A stretch of 6,831 bases of DNA from an uncultured Bacteroidales bacterium (GCA_937864935.1 CALMDN010000121.1:1-6831), one strand, 5' to 3'; positions 1 through 6,146 are shown, numbered from the stretch's first letter. Translations and numbers: made by a program. The notes: generated by a model not told the origin, from the sequence alone.

Positions 1-233
1 AAATCAATGTTTACCCAAATCCATCCCGGGGTTCAATAACTATTGATCTGAAAAATCTTACCGGAGATTTCACCCTGAAGCTTAGTACGATAACAGGACA
101 AATCATTTTTTTAAAAGAACTATCCGCTCAGGATTCATTTACATTAAATGACCTGCCGAAAGGCATCCTTTTGCTTTCAATGCATGATAAGCAAAACCGG
201 ATCACAGGCAGGAAACTGATAAAAATTGAATAA
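1..233 (+). CDS. C-terminal fragment of a T9SS cargo protein (type A sorting domain)
   Basis: Only the last 76 complete codons are in the window (frame starts at base 3; TAA at 231-233); the gene begins before base 1. The visible part starts with the motif INVYPNPSRG, followed by alternating beta-strand segments and a Lys-rich end (KLIKIE). This is the typical layout of the roughly 75-residue type A sorting domain that directs proteins through the type IX secretion system across the Bacteroidota outer membrane, after which the domain is usually removed. The sorting-domain assignment is from the VYPNP start, the central 'STITGQII' segment (matching the usual 'sxxGqxv' strand) and the 'LPKGILLLSM' segment (matching the usual 'lpxGxYll'). 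The catalytic or adhesive part is outside the window, so the function of the whole protein cannot be given. Confidence 0.85.
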   Translation, partial: INVYPNPSRGSITIDLKNLTGDFTLKLSTITGQIIFLKELSAQDSFTLNDLPKGILLLSMHDKQNRITGRKLIKIE

Positions 234-237
234 GCCT

Positions 238-774
238 ATGAAGCCCATCACAATAGAGACCCAACGCCTTAAGCTGTTGCCACTCAGCTTAAGCCAGCTA
301 CAGAAATACCTTCAGAACAACGGATTACTCGAAACAGAACTTGGTGTGAACCAGGCACAAAGAACGATCACAGATGAACTGACAGAGGCCCTCGAAAAAA
401 CCATCCTTCCCGCGGTTGCTGATACAGAGAGGAATTATCTTTTCTCAACCTTATGGACAATTGTTTACAAGCAAGACAACTGCCTTGCAGGAGACTTGTG
501 TTTTTATGGAGAGCCCGATGCAGAAGGGAGTGTTGAAATCGGTTATGGTACTTATGAAGCATACAGAAATCAGGGAATCATGACAGAAGCTGTTGCTGCA
601 ATGATTGAATGGGCAGCATCATTTCCGGGGGTTTCAACGATCAAAGCCTCAACTGACGCTGACAATCCGGCTTCATGGTCCGTATTGCTGAAAAATGGAT
701 TTTCCAAAAACGGAGAGAGTGAGTCCATCATATTCTGGAAGCGCACTCTCCTGCGCCAACCACTTCAGAAGTAA
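238..774 (+). CDS. GNAT-family N-acetyltransferase (RimJ/RimL-like)
   Basis: A 178-residue protein of the Gcn5-related acetyltransferase fold, which moves an acetyl group from acetyl-CoA to an amine; the substrate cannot be told. It opens with the IETQRLKLLPL segment usual in the Acetyltransf_3 (RimJ/RimL/RimL-like) group. The acetyl-CoA pyrophosphate-binding motif A is at about residues 109-119 (YRNQGIMTEAV, fitting RxxGxxTEA). The C-terminal 'N-x-x-S-x-x-x-L-x-K-x-G-F' motif is at 143-155, the usual signature ahead of the last strands. The middle (about 30-65) is poorly conserved and likely sets substrate choice. I chose the ATG at 238, four bases after the upstream stop; a TTG at 226 would add four residues and overlap the upstream gene. 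The close spacing suggests read-through from the T9SS gene, but a functional link is not evident. Family call is firm, substrate unknown. Confidence 0.85.
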   Translation: MKPITIETQRLKLLPLSLSQLQKYLQNNGLLETELGVNQAQRTITDELTEALEKTILPAVADTERNYLFSTLWTIVYKQDNCLAGDLCFYGEPDAEGSVEIGYGTYEAYRNQGIMTEAVAAMIEWAASFPGVSTIKASTDADNPASWSVLLKNGFSKNGESESIIFWKRTLLRQPLQK

Positions 775-847
775 ACTTATTGATTCACTCTCAGGTTCAC
801 ATACCGGCCTGACAATGGCTCAGAAGCCTATCTGCAATGAGGTTTAC

Positions 848-871
848 GCTTCCGGGAAGGCTTCCGGAAGG
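848..871. repeat. Near-identical tandem pair of self-complementary CTTCCGGAAG-type units
   Basis: Two adjacent copies, GCTTCCGGGAAGG (848-860) and GCTTCCGGAAGG (860-871), share one base and differ by a single extra G. The second contains a perfect 10-bp palindrome (CTTCCGGAAG, 861-870). The pair lies immediately beyond the U-tract of the terminator at 875-904. It may be part of the termination region or a chance repeat; no function can be assigned. Confidence 0.5.
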
Positions 872-874
872 CAT

Positions 875-904
875 AAAAAAAAAGCCCGGCATTGCCGGGC
901 TTTT
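875..904 (-). terminator. Rho-independent terminator of the Omp28-like gene
   Basis: Read on the minus strand, a perfect 7-bp GC-only stem (GCCCGGC 884-890 paired with GCCGGGC 894-900) with a 3-base loop is followed by nine U residues (A run at 875-883). The hairpin begins 21 bases after the TAG of the minus-strand gene ending at 922. The A/T flanks (880-883 with 901-904) extend the stem by four pairs. On the plus strand it has only a four-base T run, so it may weakly also end the acetyltransferase transcript. Confidence 0.9.
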
Positions 905-921
905 CACAAAGAAGCCTTTCC

Positions 922-3036
922 CTATCTTGAAATGATGACGCGGGAAGTCAATTCGGTCTGTTTTCCGGTGATGCGAACAATGTACATTCCGGTAGGAAGT
1001 TCACTTACATCAATACCAGCCTGTCCGCGGCTGTTCGGGAAACTATCAATGGTTTTTACCAGATTTCCGACAACACTGTAAATCTGAACTCTGTCAACAC
1101 CTGCAACATTGCTGATGAACAATCTGTTGGACGCAGGATTCGGATAAACCTTTACATCATTGTTTTCAACCTGAGGAATGCCCACATTGAGGTCAGTGGT
1201 GAAATGTCTGACCACAGGTAAAGTCTGAACTCCGGCATTGTTCTCAACGGCAGCGAACTGGAAGAAATAGCGCTGATCGTACTTGAGGTTTGGTGAAGGA
1301 GTTACCACAACCTGAGTCTTGTCGGCACTGATGGTGGCTGTGAAACCAGCAGGAATTCCTGAAGCAGAACCTTCTGCATAAGTGATCAGCTGGTTGAGGT
1401 TGTTGTTTGTAATGGCCTGACCACCGATCATACGCACAGGCTGGCTGAAATCCAGAACAATCTGCTCATCAACAGGCACTTCAGTGGCACCTTCCTCGAT
1501 GCTGGTGGTAACAAATGCACCTACCTGAACCGAATATCCCGACTGATAAATGTTTTTCGTTGAAGGATCCTGAATAAAGATCGCAACGAGAAGATCGTCC
1601 ATTTCTTCAACAAAAGTAGCCGACATATTCTGGTTGAACTTCAGGTTGAGGTTTTCACCGGATACCAGATTGGCTGTAGTTCCGCTGGCATCGGGTAACA
1701 TTTTCATCATCACATTGTGGAATTCGGTTTCACCATTGGTGGCAACGTTCTGTGTGGTCATATGCTCAACAACTGCCATATGAACTTTCACATTGGGATA
1801 GTTGGCATAAGGTTCAATGGTAGCATCAACATTCACGAAATCACCCTGAATTTCATGCTGCGAGTTGATATTTACATAGGTCATGGTTCCATAAGTGGCA
1901 TTAAACCCGCCATTTACACCGGCACTGCTGGTTGCAACCTTTTTACCGTCGATGTACATATCGGGCACTGCATTCACACCGTAAAACGTTCTGCGGACAC
2001 CACCTTCAGCGGTATAATAGGGGTCTCCCGAACCTGGCCAGTTCATCTGATATTTCACCAGGGTGATGTCATCTTCGTGCTGGGCAATAAACGGATTGAG
2101 GGTAGAGTTGTTGAACGAAGCACAGGGGCCGCAGGTAGAACTGGTAAACTCTTCGAAGAACGGTCTGTAATAAATCAACTGGGTTGGAATGGAGATTGAT
2201 TTTACCATTGTATCGTTGGCTGGATTGTCATCTGCTGAAACTCCGTTCAGGTTTGAAATCCATACCTTAAGATCATAGAGACCTTCGGGAAGATCAAGTG
2301 AGTCAGCACATTCAAATGAGGCGAAACCACCGGTTGCTAAATTGATGCCGGTAACTGCAGTGGTGAAAATATCACCGTCGTTGGCCTGATAACTAACATC
2401 GGCTGATGTGAGCGGAGCCTGACCAAGGTTTGAGAATTTCCCTTTAACAGCCTGCTTGCCTACAAAAAGGGCCGGAACATCAATCGATGACATGGCCCCA
2501 TCAAGTGGCAATGGATTCAGAACCTCGATATCATCAATATACCAGTTTTTGAAATTCTGACTGCTTCCGTTCACGGTTAAGCTGAACTGGAAACTGGCTG
2601 ATCCGACATTGGCATTGCTTACAACAATGGTAACTGTTTCAGCAGAAATGTCAGTTGTATTGGCTTTTGTCCATACATTGTTCCAGGCACCATTGCTGGA
2701 ACGGGTGTCGCAGCCGATGGTGAAAGGGCCACCACCATCTGCATGGTCGTACATGTGTTTGAAGCGGATAATCACCGTTGTAAGTCCGGTGGTATTTACC
2801 TGTGAGGAGATAATCCTCATCGAGCTGTTGAAAGAAGGTGTGTTGGATACCTTCATTTCCGGTGAGGTACCACCGGCTGTGCTCGATGCTGAGTTGGACC
2901 AGTTCGACATGTTGCCCATGATCATCCATCCGCTTGGAGGCATGGTCCCTGAACTGAAATCCTGCTGAAGAAGAACCTGGGCCGAAATCCCGAAACTGAG
3001 AAGCAGGCCTGAAAGTAAAAGTAATGATTTTTTCAT
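922..3036 (-). CDS. Secreted Omp28-like thioredoxin-fold protein with T9SS sorting domain
   Basis: A 704-residue exported protein. Domains in order: signal peptide at 1-19 (MKK, Leu-rich core, likely cut after ISA); a MAM/choice-of-anchor-like jelly-roll module at about 20-175 (DFSSGTMPPSGW start, NWYIDDIEV end); an Ig-like segment at about 180-285; an Omp28-related thioredoxin-like domain at about 286-505 with CGPC at 302-305 and the expected cis-proline region VNAVPD at 354-359; a Big_5-type Ig-like domain at about 510-615 (GATEVPVDEQIVLDFSQPV); and a type A T9SS sorting domain at about 626-704 (VKVYPNPASN to IISR). The CGPC pair suggests thiol-disulfide chemistry or redox-regulated binding outside the cell, but Omp28 proteins have no settled enzyme activity. 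Besides C302 and C305 there are Cys only at 109 and 243. The ATG at 3036 directly precedes a good signal peptide. The gene has its own terminator and is divergent from the metal operon. Architecture is well supported; biochemical role is inference. Confidence 0.88.
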   Translation of the reverse strand: MKKSLLLLSGLLLSFGISAQVLLQQDFSSGTMPPSGWMIMGNMSNWSNSASSTAGGTSPEMKVSNTPSFNSSMRIISSQVNTTGLTTVIIRFKHMYDHADGGGPFTIGCDTRSSNGAWNNVWTKANTTDISAETVTIVVSNANVGSASFQFSLTVNGSSQNFKNWYIDDIEVLNPLPLDGAMSSIDVPALFVGKQAVKGKFSNLGQAPLTSADVSYQANDGDIFTTAVTGINLATGGFASFECADSLDLPEGLYDLKVWISNLNGVSADDNPANDTMVKSISIPTQLIYYRPFFEEFTSSTCGPCASFNNSTLNPFIAQHEDDITLVKYQMNWPGSGDPYYTAEGGVRRTFYGVNAVPDMYIDGKKVATSSAGVNGGFNATYGTMTYVNINSQHEIQGDFVNVDATIEPYANYPNVKVHMAVVEHMTTQNVATNGETEFHNVMMKMLPDASGTTANLVSGENLNLKFNQNMSATFVEEMDDLLVAIFIQDPSTKNIYQSGYSVQVGAFVTTSIEEGATEVPVDEQIVLDFSQPVRMIGGQAITNNNLNQLITYAEGSASGIPAGFTATISADKTQVVVTPSPNLKYDQRYFFQFAAVENNAGVQTLPVVRHFTTDLNVGIPQVENNDVKVYPNPASNRLFISNVAGVDRVQIYSVVGNLVKTIDSFPNSRGQAGIDVSELPTGMYIVRITGKQTELTSRVIISR

Positions 3037-3384
3037 ACTTTGCTGTTTTATAGTTTGTTAGCTAAGCAATGCTGCCTCGCTTTCAACATCTAAAAATAGA
3101 CATATTTATAAAAGAATTTAAGTTTTTCTGAATTTTTAGTTAATTTTCCACCTCAGTCACCCAAATTCTTAAACCATCTATTTCAGATTTTGAACCCGAA
3201 AGCAGTCATGCAGAACTGATTTTCAATCACAAAAATACATCAATAATCAAACTTTTCGTCATTGTCTGATTAGTTTTTAAAAAATTTTTAGAATTATCGC
3301 TGTCGGATTGGCAGAGTAAGTATTTAGAAATAATCTAAATTAGCAGCGTAAAACTGCCATAACCTCACCGACAAACTTCCGTGC
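3037..3384. other. AT-rich divergent intergenic region
   Basis: This 348-base stretch separates the starts of the Omp28-like gene (minus) and the CDF exporter gene (plus). It has no credible ORF and must hold both promoters. A sequence matching the Bacteroidota -7 element TAnnTTTG occurs on the minus strand at 3230-3237 (TATTTTTG), but no TTTG or TTG lies at the expected distance upstream, so I do not call a promoter there. The plus-strand end holds the dyad described at 3309-3359. Nothing else recognised. Confidence 0.6.
3309..3359 (+). promoter_or_regulatory. Operator-like two-tier dyad ahead of the CDF-HMA operon
   Basis: The core is a perfect 7-bp inverted repeat, ATTTAGA (3322-3328) and TCTAAAT (3334-3340), separated by five bases; 7 of 9 positions are symmetric about base 3331 over 19 bp. 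It ends 44 bases before the ATG at 3385. Around it lies an outer 6-bp inverted repeat, TGGCAG (3309-3314) and CTGCCA (3354-3359), and the right outer arm can instead pair with GCAG at 3343-3346. The 19-bp size and TTAGA/TCTAA half-sites recall operators of DtxR/MntR-family metal regulators, and the position before a metal exporter fits a metal-responsive operator. An RNA leader structure is an alternative. The symmetry is directly visible; the regulator is inference. Confidence 0.45.
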
Positions 3385-4302
3385 ATGGAACATCACGCAC
3401 ACAAGCACTCAGCAGGGAATCCGCATCACCACCCTCATCATGGGCGCAGCTCCGGAATAGCTGCTGCCTTTTTTCTGAATGCTGCCTTTACGGTAATCGA
3501 GATTGCAGGTGGTCTCTTCACAAACTCAATCGCCATTATTTCCGATGCCCTGCATGACCTGGGCGATACTTTTTCGTTAGGACTTGCCTGGTATGCCGAG
3601 AAACTGGCAAAAAGAAGCCCTGACAGCAGATTTACCTATGGTTATAAAAGATTCCCGGTACTGGCTGCCATGGCCAATGCCGTATTCCTTGTTGCGGCTT
3701 CGGTGTTTGTACTTACCCAGGCCATCCCTTTGATCACTGATCCTGCAGAAGTGAACGAAAACGGCATGCTCTGGCTGGCAGTTCTGGGCATCATTTTCAA
3801 CGGGGCAGCAGTACTCAGGCTAAAGGATGGTTCGTCCATTAACCAACGGGTAGCTAGGCTTCATCTGCTGGAGGATACCCTTGGCTGGATCGCAGTGCTG
3901 ATCGGAGCCATAGTGATGAAATTCACCTATGCCCCGTGGATCGATCCCCTGCTGGGTATACTGATTGCCGCGTTTATCCTGTTCAATGCCATCAGAAATC
4001 TCAAAGACTCTCTGAAAATAATCCTTCAGACCTTCCCTGAAGAATCACTCCGAAAAAAAGTAGATGACGGCCTGATGAAGATCAGCGGGCTTGACAGCTA
4101 TCACGATGTACGCACCTGGAGCATCGATGGAAGTGCGCATGTGTATACCCTTCATGTTGTAACAACCGCTGGTGTTCAGGCTTCCGAATATCCGCGGATC
4201 AAGCAGGAGGTCAGAGAAACACTTTCAGAGCTTGGATTCGAGTACATCACCATTGAAATAGACAGCTTTGACGAGCATTGTACCTTAAAAAGCCATTCCT
4301 GA
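3385..4302 (+). CDS. CDF-family cation (zinc-type) efflux transporter
   Basis: A 305-residue inner-membrane protein of the cation diffusion facilitator family, which exports Zn2+ or similar divalent cations in exchange for protons. The N-terminus is a cytosolic His-rich tail with nine His in the first 19 residues. Six hydrophobic segments follow (about 24-46, 49-72, 90-113, 127-146, 159-180, 184-203). The transport-site residues are H57 and D61 in TM2 (SDALHDLGD) and H160 and D164 in TM5 (HLLED). This His2Asp2 set is usual for Zn-selective members such as ZitB/CzcD/ZnT. The cytoplasmic dimerisation domain spans about 215-297. There the common 'HDxHxW' motif reads HDVRTW (240-245), so the second His is replaced by Arg. 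The ATG at 3385 is the first in frame and gives the His-rich start. An HMA-domain gene follows 19 bases downstream, so the two are likely co-transcribed. Family is near certain; the metal is inferred. Confidence 0.93.
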   Translation: MEHHAHKHSAGNPHHHPHHGRSSGIAAAFFLNAAFTVIEIAGGLFTNSIAIISDALHDLGDTFSLGLAWYAEKLAKRSPDSRFTYGYKRFPVLAAMANAVFLVAASVFVLTQAIPLITDPAEVNENGMLWLAVLGIIFNGAAVLRLKDGSSINQRVARLHLLEDTLGWIAVLIGAIVMKFTYAPWIDPLLGILIAAFILFNAIRNLKDSLKIILQTFPEESLRKKVDDGLMKISGLDSYHDVRTWSIDGSAHVYTLHVVTTAGVQASEYPRIKQEVRETLSELGFEYITIEIDSFDEHCTLKSHS

Positions 4303-4321
4303 ACCTTTAGCATCATTCAAC

Positions 4322-4534
4322 ATGGAAACACTGCGTTTCAGAACAACACTCAAATGCAACGGCTGTATTGCTACCGTAAAACCCGGTCTGGATTCAATCA
4401 CCGGCCTTACCAGATGGGAGGTGGACCTTGCGAGCCCGCAGAAAATACTTACAGCGGAAGCAACAACGGCTGAATCCGGTGAAGAAATTCTGAAAGTCTT
4501 CCTCGAAAAAGGCTTTGAAGCAGAAAGGATTTAA
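4322..4534 (+). CDS. Small heavy-metal-associated (HMA) domain protein
   Basis: A 70-residue, single-domain cytosolic protein of the HMA/CopZ-like ferredoxin-fold family, which binds soft metal ions (usually Cu+) through two Cys on an exposed loop. The metal site is KCNGC with C12 and C15. The residue before the motif is not the classic Met of GMxCxxC; the LKCNGC form recalls HMA proteins I associate with Bacteroidota. Expected fold elements can be followed: strand 3-9, helix 15-25 (IATVKPGLDSI), strand 30-36 (TRWEVDL), strand 41-46, helix 50-64 (ESGEEILKVFLEKGF). It begins 19 bases after the CDF exporter gene and probably shares its transcript, suggesting metal delivery or buffering for the same response, perhaps handing metal to the exporter. 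Most relatives sit beside P-type ATPases rather than CDF transporters, so the partner and metal are uncertain. Confidence 0.85.
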   Translation: METLRFRTTLKCNGCIATVKPGLDSITGLTRWEVDLASPQKILTAEATTAESGEEILKVFLEKGFEAERI

Positions 4535-4561
4535 AAAACGAGGCTGTCTCATAAGTTAAAA

Positions 4562-4619
4562 CAGGCTTCGACTCCGCCTGCTTGTTTGCTTGTACCAACA
4601 AGCAGGCAAGCTCAGCCTG
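4562..4619. repeat. REP-like hairpin 1, interrupted
   Basis: Outer arms CAGGCT (4562-4567) and AGCCTG (4614-4619) are perfect inverted complements. Removing 4576-4609 joins CAGGCTTCGACTCC (4562-4575) to GCTCAGCCTG (4610-4619), restoring a compact palindrome of the CTTCGACTCCGCTCAG type that I recall as a frequent dispersed repeat in Bacteroidota. This implies the unit was once intact and later interrupted. Confidence 0.6.
4576..4609. repeat. Palindromic insertion nested in REP-like hairpin 1
   Basis: A 34-bp unit with perfect 11-bp arms, GCCTGCTTGTT (4576-4586) and AACAAGCAGGC (4597-4607), a 10-base loop and a trailing AA. It sits exactly in the middle of the flanking palindrome. The insertion boundary is ambiguous by one base because a G lies at both edges. 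It starts with GCCTGC and ends in CAGGC, like the separate hairpin at 6214-6241. Confidence 0.6.
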
Positions 4620-4635
4620 ACATTTGATATTCAAT

Positions 4636-4674
4636 GGATTGTCATATTGAGCGTAGTCGAAATATAGACAATCC
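4636..4674. repeat. REP-like hairpin 2
   Basis: Arms GGATTGTC (4636-4643) and GACAATCC (4667-4674) are perfect complements, extended by ATATT (4644-4648) with AATAT (4661-4665) across a single bulged A at 4666. That makes 13 pairs around a 12-base loop holding GAGCGTAGTCGA. The loop motif is the inverted form of that in hairpin 1. Confidence 0.75.
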
Positions 4675-4723
4675 CAGACTATTGAGACATCCTGCAATGC
4701 AATCCTTTGTTGAAGAATGGAAA

Positions 4724-5299
4724 TCAGCCAAGCCGCTCAGCAACCTTTTCCCAGTTGACAATATCCCAGAAAGCTTTGACATAGTCCGGGCGTCTGTTCT
4801 GAAAATCAAGATAATAAGCATGCTCCCATACATCACAGGTGAAGATCGGTTGCATACCGTCGCGCATGGGATTTCCGGCGTTTGAGGTTGCGACAATGGC
4901 GAGTTTGCCTTCGGCATTCACCACCAGCCAGGCCCACCCTGAACCAAACTGTTTCACTGCAGCATCAGCAAACAACTCTTTGAATTTCTCAAAAGATCCG
5001 AAAGCGTCGCTTATCATGGCCAGCAGTTTACCAGAGGGCGCACTGCCTTTTCCACCCAGGCTTTCCCAGTAGAAAGTGTGATTCCATACCTGGGCACCAT
5101 TGTTAAAAATTCCGCCTTCGGCTTCCATAATGATTTGCTCGAGGCTGCTGTTTTCGAAACGGGTACCGGGAATCAGGTTGTTAAGGTTGTTAACATAGGC
5201 CTGATGGTGCTTGCCGTGATGAAAACTGATGGTTGAAGCACTGATGACCGGCTCAAGAGCTTCCGGTGCGTAAGGAAGCGGAGGCAATTCAAATTTCAT
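4724..5299 (-). CDS. sodB: Superoxide dismutase, Fe-type (possibly cambialistic)
   Basis: A 191-residue Fe/Mn superoxide dismutase, essentially the length of E. coli SodB, converting superoxide to H2O2 and O2 in the cytosol. Metal ligands are all present: H27 (SFHHGKHH), H74 (QVWNH), D156 and H160 (DVWEH). The N-terminal hairpin (MKFELPPLPY to about residue 85) and the C-terminal alpha/beta domain are complete. Q70 in NNGAQVWNH, together with SNAG at 139-142 where Mn enzymes carry the active-site Gln, indicates the Fe-type arrangement. Some Bacteroidota enzymes of this type accept either metal. No signal peptide. The ATG at 5299 aligns with the family start. It follows pepE by 56 bases on the same strand, so the two are probably co-transcribed, and its stop is 30 bases from the palindromic repeat. 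Identity is very sure; metal preference is inferred from the residues. Confidence 0.96.
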   Translation of the reverse strand: MKFELPPLPYAPEALEPVISASTISFHHGKHHQAYVNNLNNLIPGTRFENSSLEQIIMEAEGGIFNNGAQVWNHTFYWESLGGKGSAPSGKLLAMISDAFGSFEKFKELFADAAVKQFGSGWAWLVVNAEGKLAIVATSNAGNPMRDGMQPIFTCDVWEHAYYLDFQNRRPDYVKAFWDIVNWEKVAERLG

Positions 5300-5355
5300 G
5301 GCTTTTGGGTTTGAAGTGAATGAATGATTAATTCAGTATATCTCTTTTGATTAAG

Positions 5356-6066
5356 TCAGATCATCAGAAAATCAACTTCACTGCCAGGCATCACTTCGCG
5401 TGGTGCGCTTCCTTTTCTGAACACGCGCATGGGATGGCGGCCCACCAGTTTAAGCTGACCACCTTCGTAGATCAGGGAAGTGGCTTCACGCAAACCAGCC
5501 ACATAGACCTTCGGGTTGATGGTGATGAATTCTTCGATGCGCTGTTCTCGGGTTTCTCCTCCATGCCCTTCGGGATGTGCATCCAGATAATGGGGATTGA
5601 TCTGAAAAGGAACCAGGTTCATACAATCGAAACTTGCCGGCTCTACAATCGGCATATCGTTGGTGGTGCGCAGGGTCGGACAGGCAACATTCGACCCGGC
5701 ACTCCATCCGATGTATGGAACCCCTGCCAGCGCCCTTCCTCTGATGGCCTGCATCAGTCCGGTACGGTGCAACTCATGAACCAGGTGAAATGTATTGCCA
5801 CCACCCACCGCAATCGCTTCGGCATTGGCAACGGCATACACCGGATCAGCTTCGTGATGCACAGAATAAAGATCGTAACCCAACAGCCTGAACACCGCTT
5901 TTACCTTCTCCTCATAAGCATCGTATGAAACGGTAACACCTGCATACGGAATGAAAAGCACCCGTTTTATCCCGGTTCCCTCAAGAAAGTTTTTGATATC
6001 ATTCCGTGGCCAGCCAAGATATTCCTCGCCAGGGTTGGTTGAATTGCTGATGAGTAAAAGTTTCAT
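5356..6066 (-). CDS. pepE: Dipeptidase E (alpha-aspartyl dipeptidase, peptidase family S51)
   Basis: A 236-residue cytosolic serine peptidase that hydrolyses dipeptides with N-terminal aspartate (Asp-Xaa), close in length to the 229-residue Salmonella/E. coli enzyme. The nucleophile is S122 in the elbow GWSAGSN (120-126), with the catalytic His at H159 (NPHY) and the third residue D137 (TNDMP), matching the S51 order Ser-Asp-His with the usual spacing. The AVGGGNTFHL segment (86-95) is another strongly conserved family motif that shapes the active site, and the start (LLLISNSTNPGEEYL) is typical. The ATG at 6066 matches the expected N-terminus. It is the first gene of a likely pepE-sodB transcript; a possible promoter and a large dyad lie upstream. 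The call is firm. Confidence 0.95.
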   Translation of the reverse strand: MKLLLISNSTNPGEEYLGWPRNDIKNFLEGTGIKRVLFIPYAGVTVSYDAYEEKVKAVFRLLGYDLYSVHHEADPVYAVANAEAIAVGGGNTFHLVHELHRTGLMQAIRGRALAGVPYIGWSAGSNVACPTLRTTNDMPIVEPASFDCMNLVPFQINPHYLDAHPEGHGGETREQRIEEFITINPKVYVAGLREATSLIYEGGQLKLVGRHPMRVFRKGSAPREVMPGSEVDFLMI

Positions 6067-6116
6067 AGTAAAAAGCTTATTGTGTTAATAATAGGTTACC
6101 AATGTAAGCAATACTC

Positions 6117-6146
6117 CGAAAATATTTTTAATCAACTGATTTGCAA
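6117..6146 (-). promoter_or_regulatory. Candidate Bacteroidota-type promoter for pepE-sodB
   Basis: On the minus strand, TTG (6146-6144) is followed after 19 bases by TATTTTCG (6124-6117), which fits the Bacteroidota -33 TTG / -7 TAnnTTTG pattern with one mismatch. It lies 50 bases ahead of the pepE ATG. The -33 part falls inside the dyad at 6134-6174, so binding there could block transcription. Such loose motifs occur by chance in AT-rich DNA. Confidence 0.35.

Larger units (their letters stand above)
4541..4693. repeat. Composite palindromic repeat (REPIN/MITE-like) with imperfect terminal inverted repeats
   Basis: The spacer between the convergent HMA and sodB genes is almost entirely repeat. 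Its ends form an imperfect inverted repeat: AGGCTGTCTCATAAG (4541-4555) matches the reverse complement of 4679-4693 at 12 of 15 positions. Inside are two hairpins whose cores carry the same motif in opposite orientation: the first has CTTCGACTCC and GCTCAG (split by an insertion), the second has TTGAGCGTAGTCGAA (4647-4661). Paired inverted REP sequences are the hallmark of REPINs, non-autonomous elements mobilised by Y1-type (RAYT) transposases; terminal inverted repeats instead suggest a MITE. No transposase is in the window, and I see no clear target-site duplication. It could also end transcripts from both sides. Confidence 0.65.

Noticed and set aside
226..237. TTG at 226 as the acetyltransferase start
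   Set aside because: It overlaps the end of the upstream gene, and the ATG at 238 gives the usual family N-terminus without the four extra residues.
695..1081. 128-codon plus-strand frame spanning the acetyltransferase end, the terminator and the Omp28-like C-terminus
   Set aside because: It crosses a strong terminator and overlaps two real genes; its translation is low in complexity and without motifs.
1717..2199. 160-codon plus-strand open frame inside the Omp28-like gene
   Set aside because: It lies wholly antisense to a well-supported coding region and has no recognisable domain or start context.
2609..2968. 119-codon plus-strand frame opposite the N-terminal part of the Omp28-like gene
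   Set aside because: Antisense shadow of a coding region with recognisable signal peptide and jelly-roll module.
3230..3237. TATTTTTG on the minus strand as the promoter of the Omp28-like gene
   Set aside because: It matches the -7 consensus exactly, but no TTG/TTTG lies near the expected spacing upstream, and it would give a leader of nearly 190 bases.
4634..4885. Short frames on both strands over the repeat at 4541-4693 and the sodB 3' end
   Set aside because: They are made of palindromic repeat sequence and antisense or out-of-frame sodB, so are not genes.
5347..5928. 193-codon plus-strand open frame opposite pepE
   Set aside because: It is antisense to a clearly identified pepE with an intact catalytic triad, and its translation shows no family motif.
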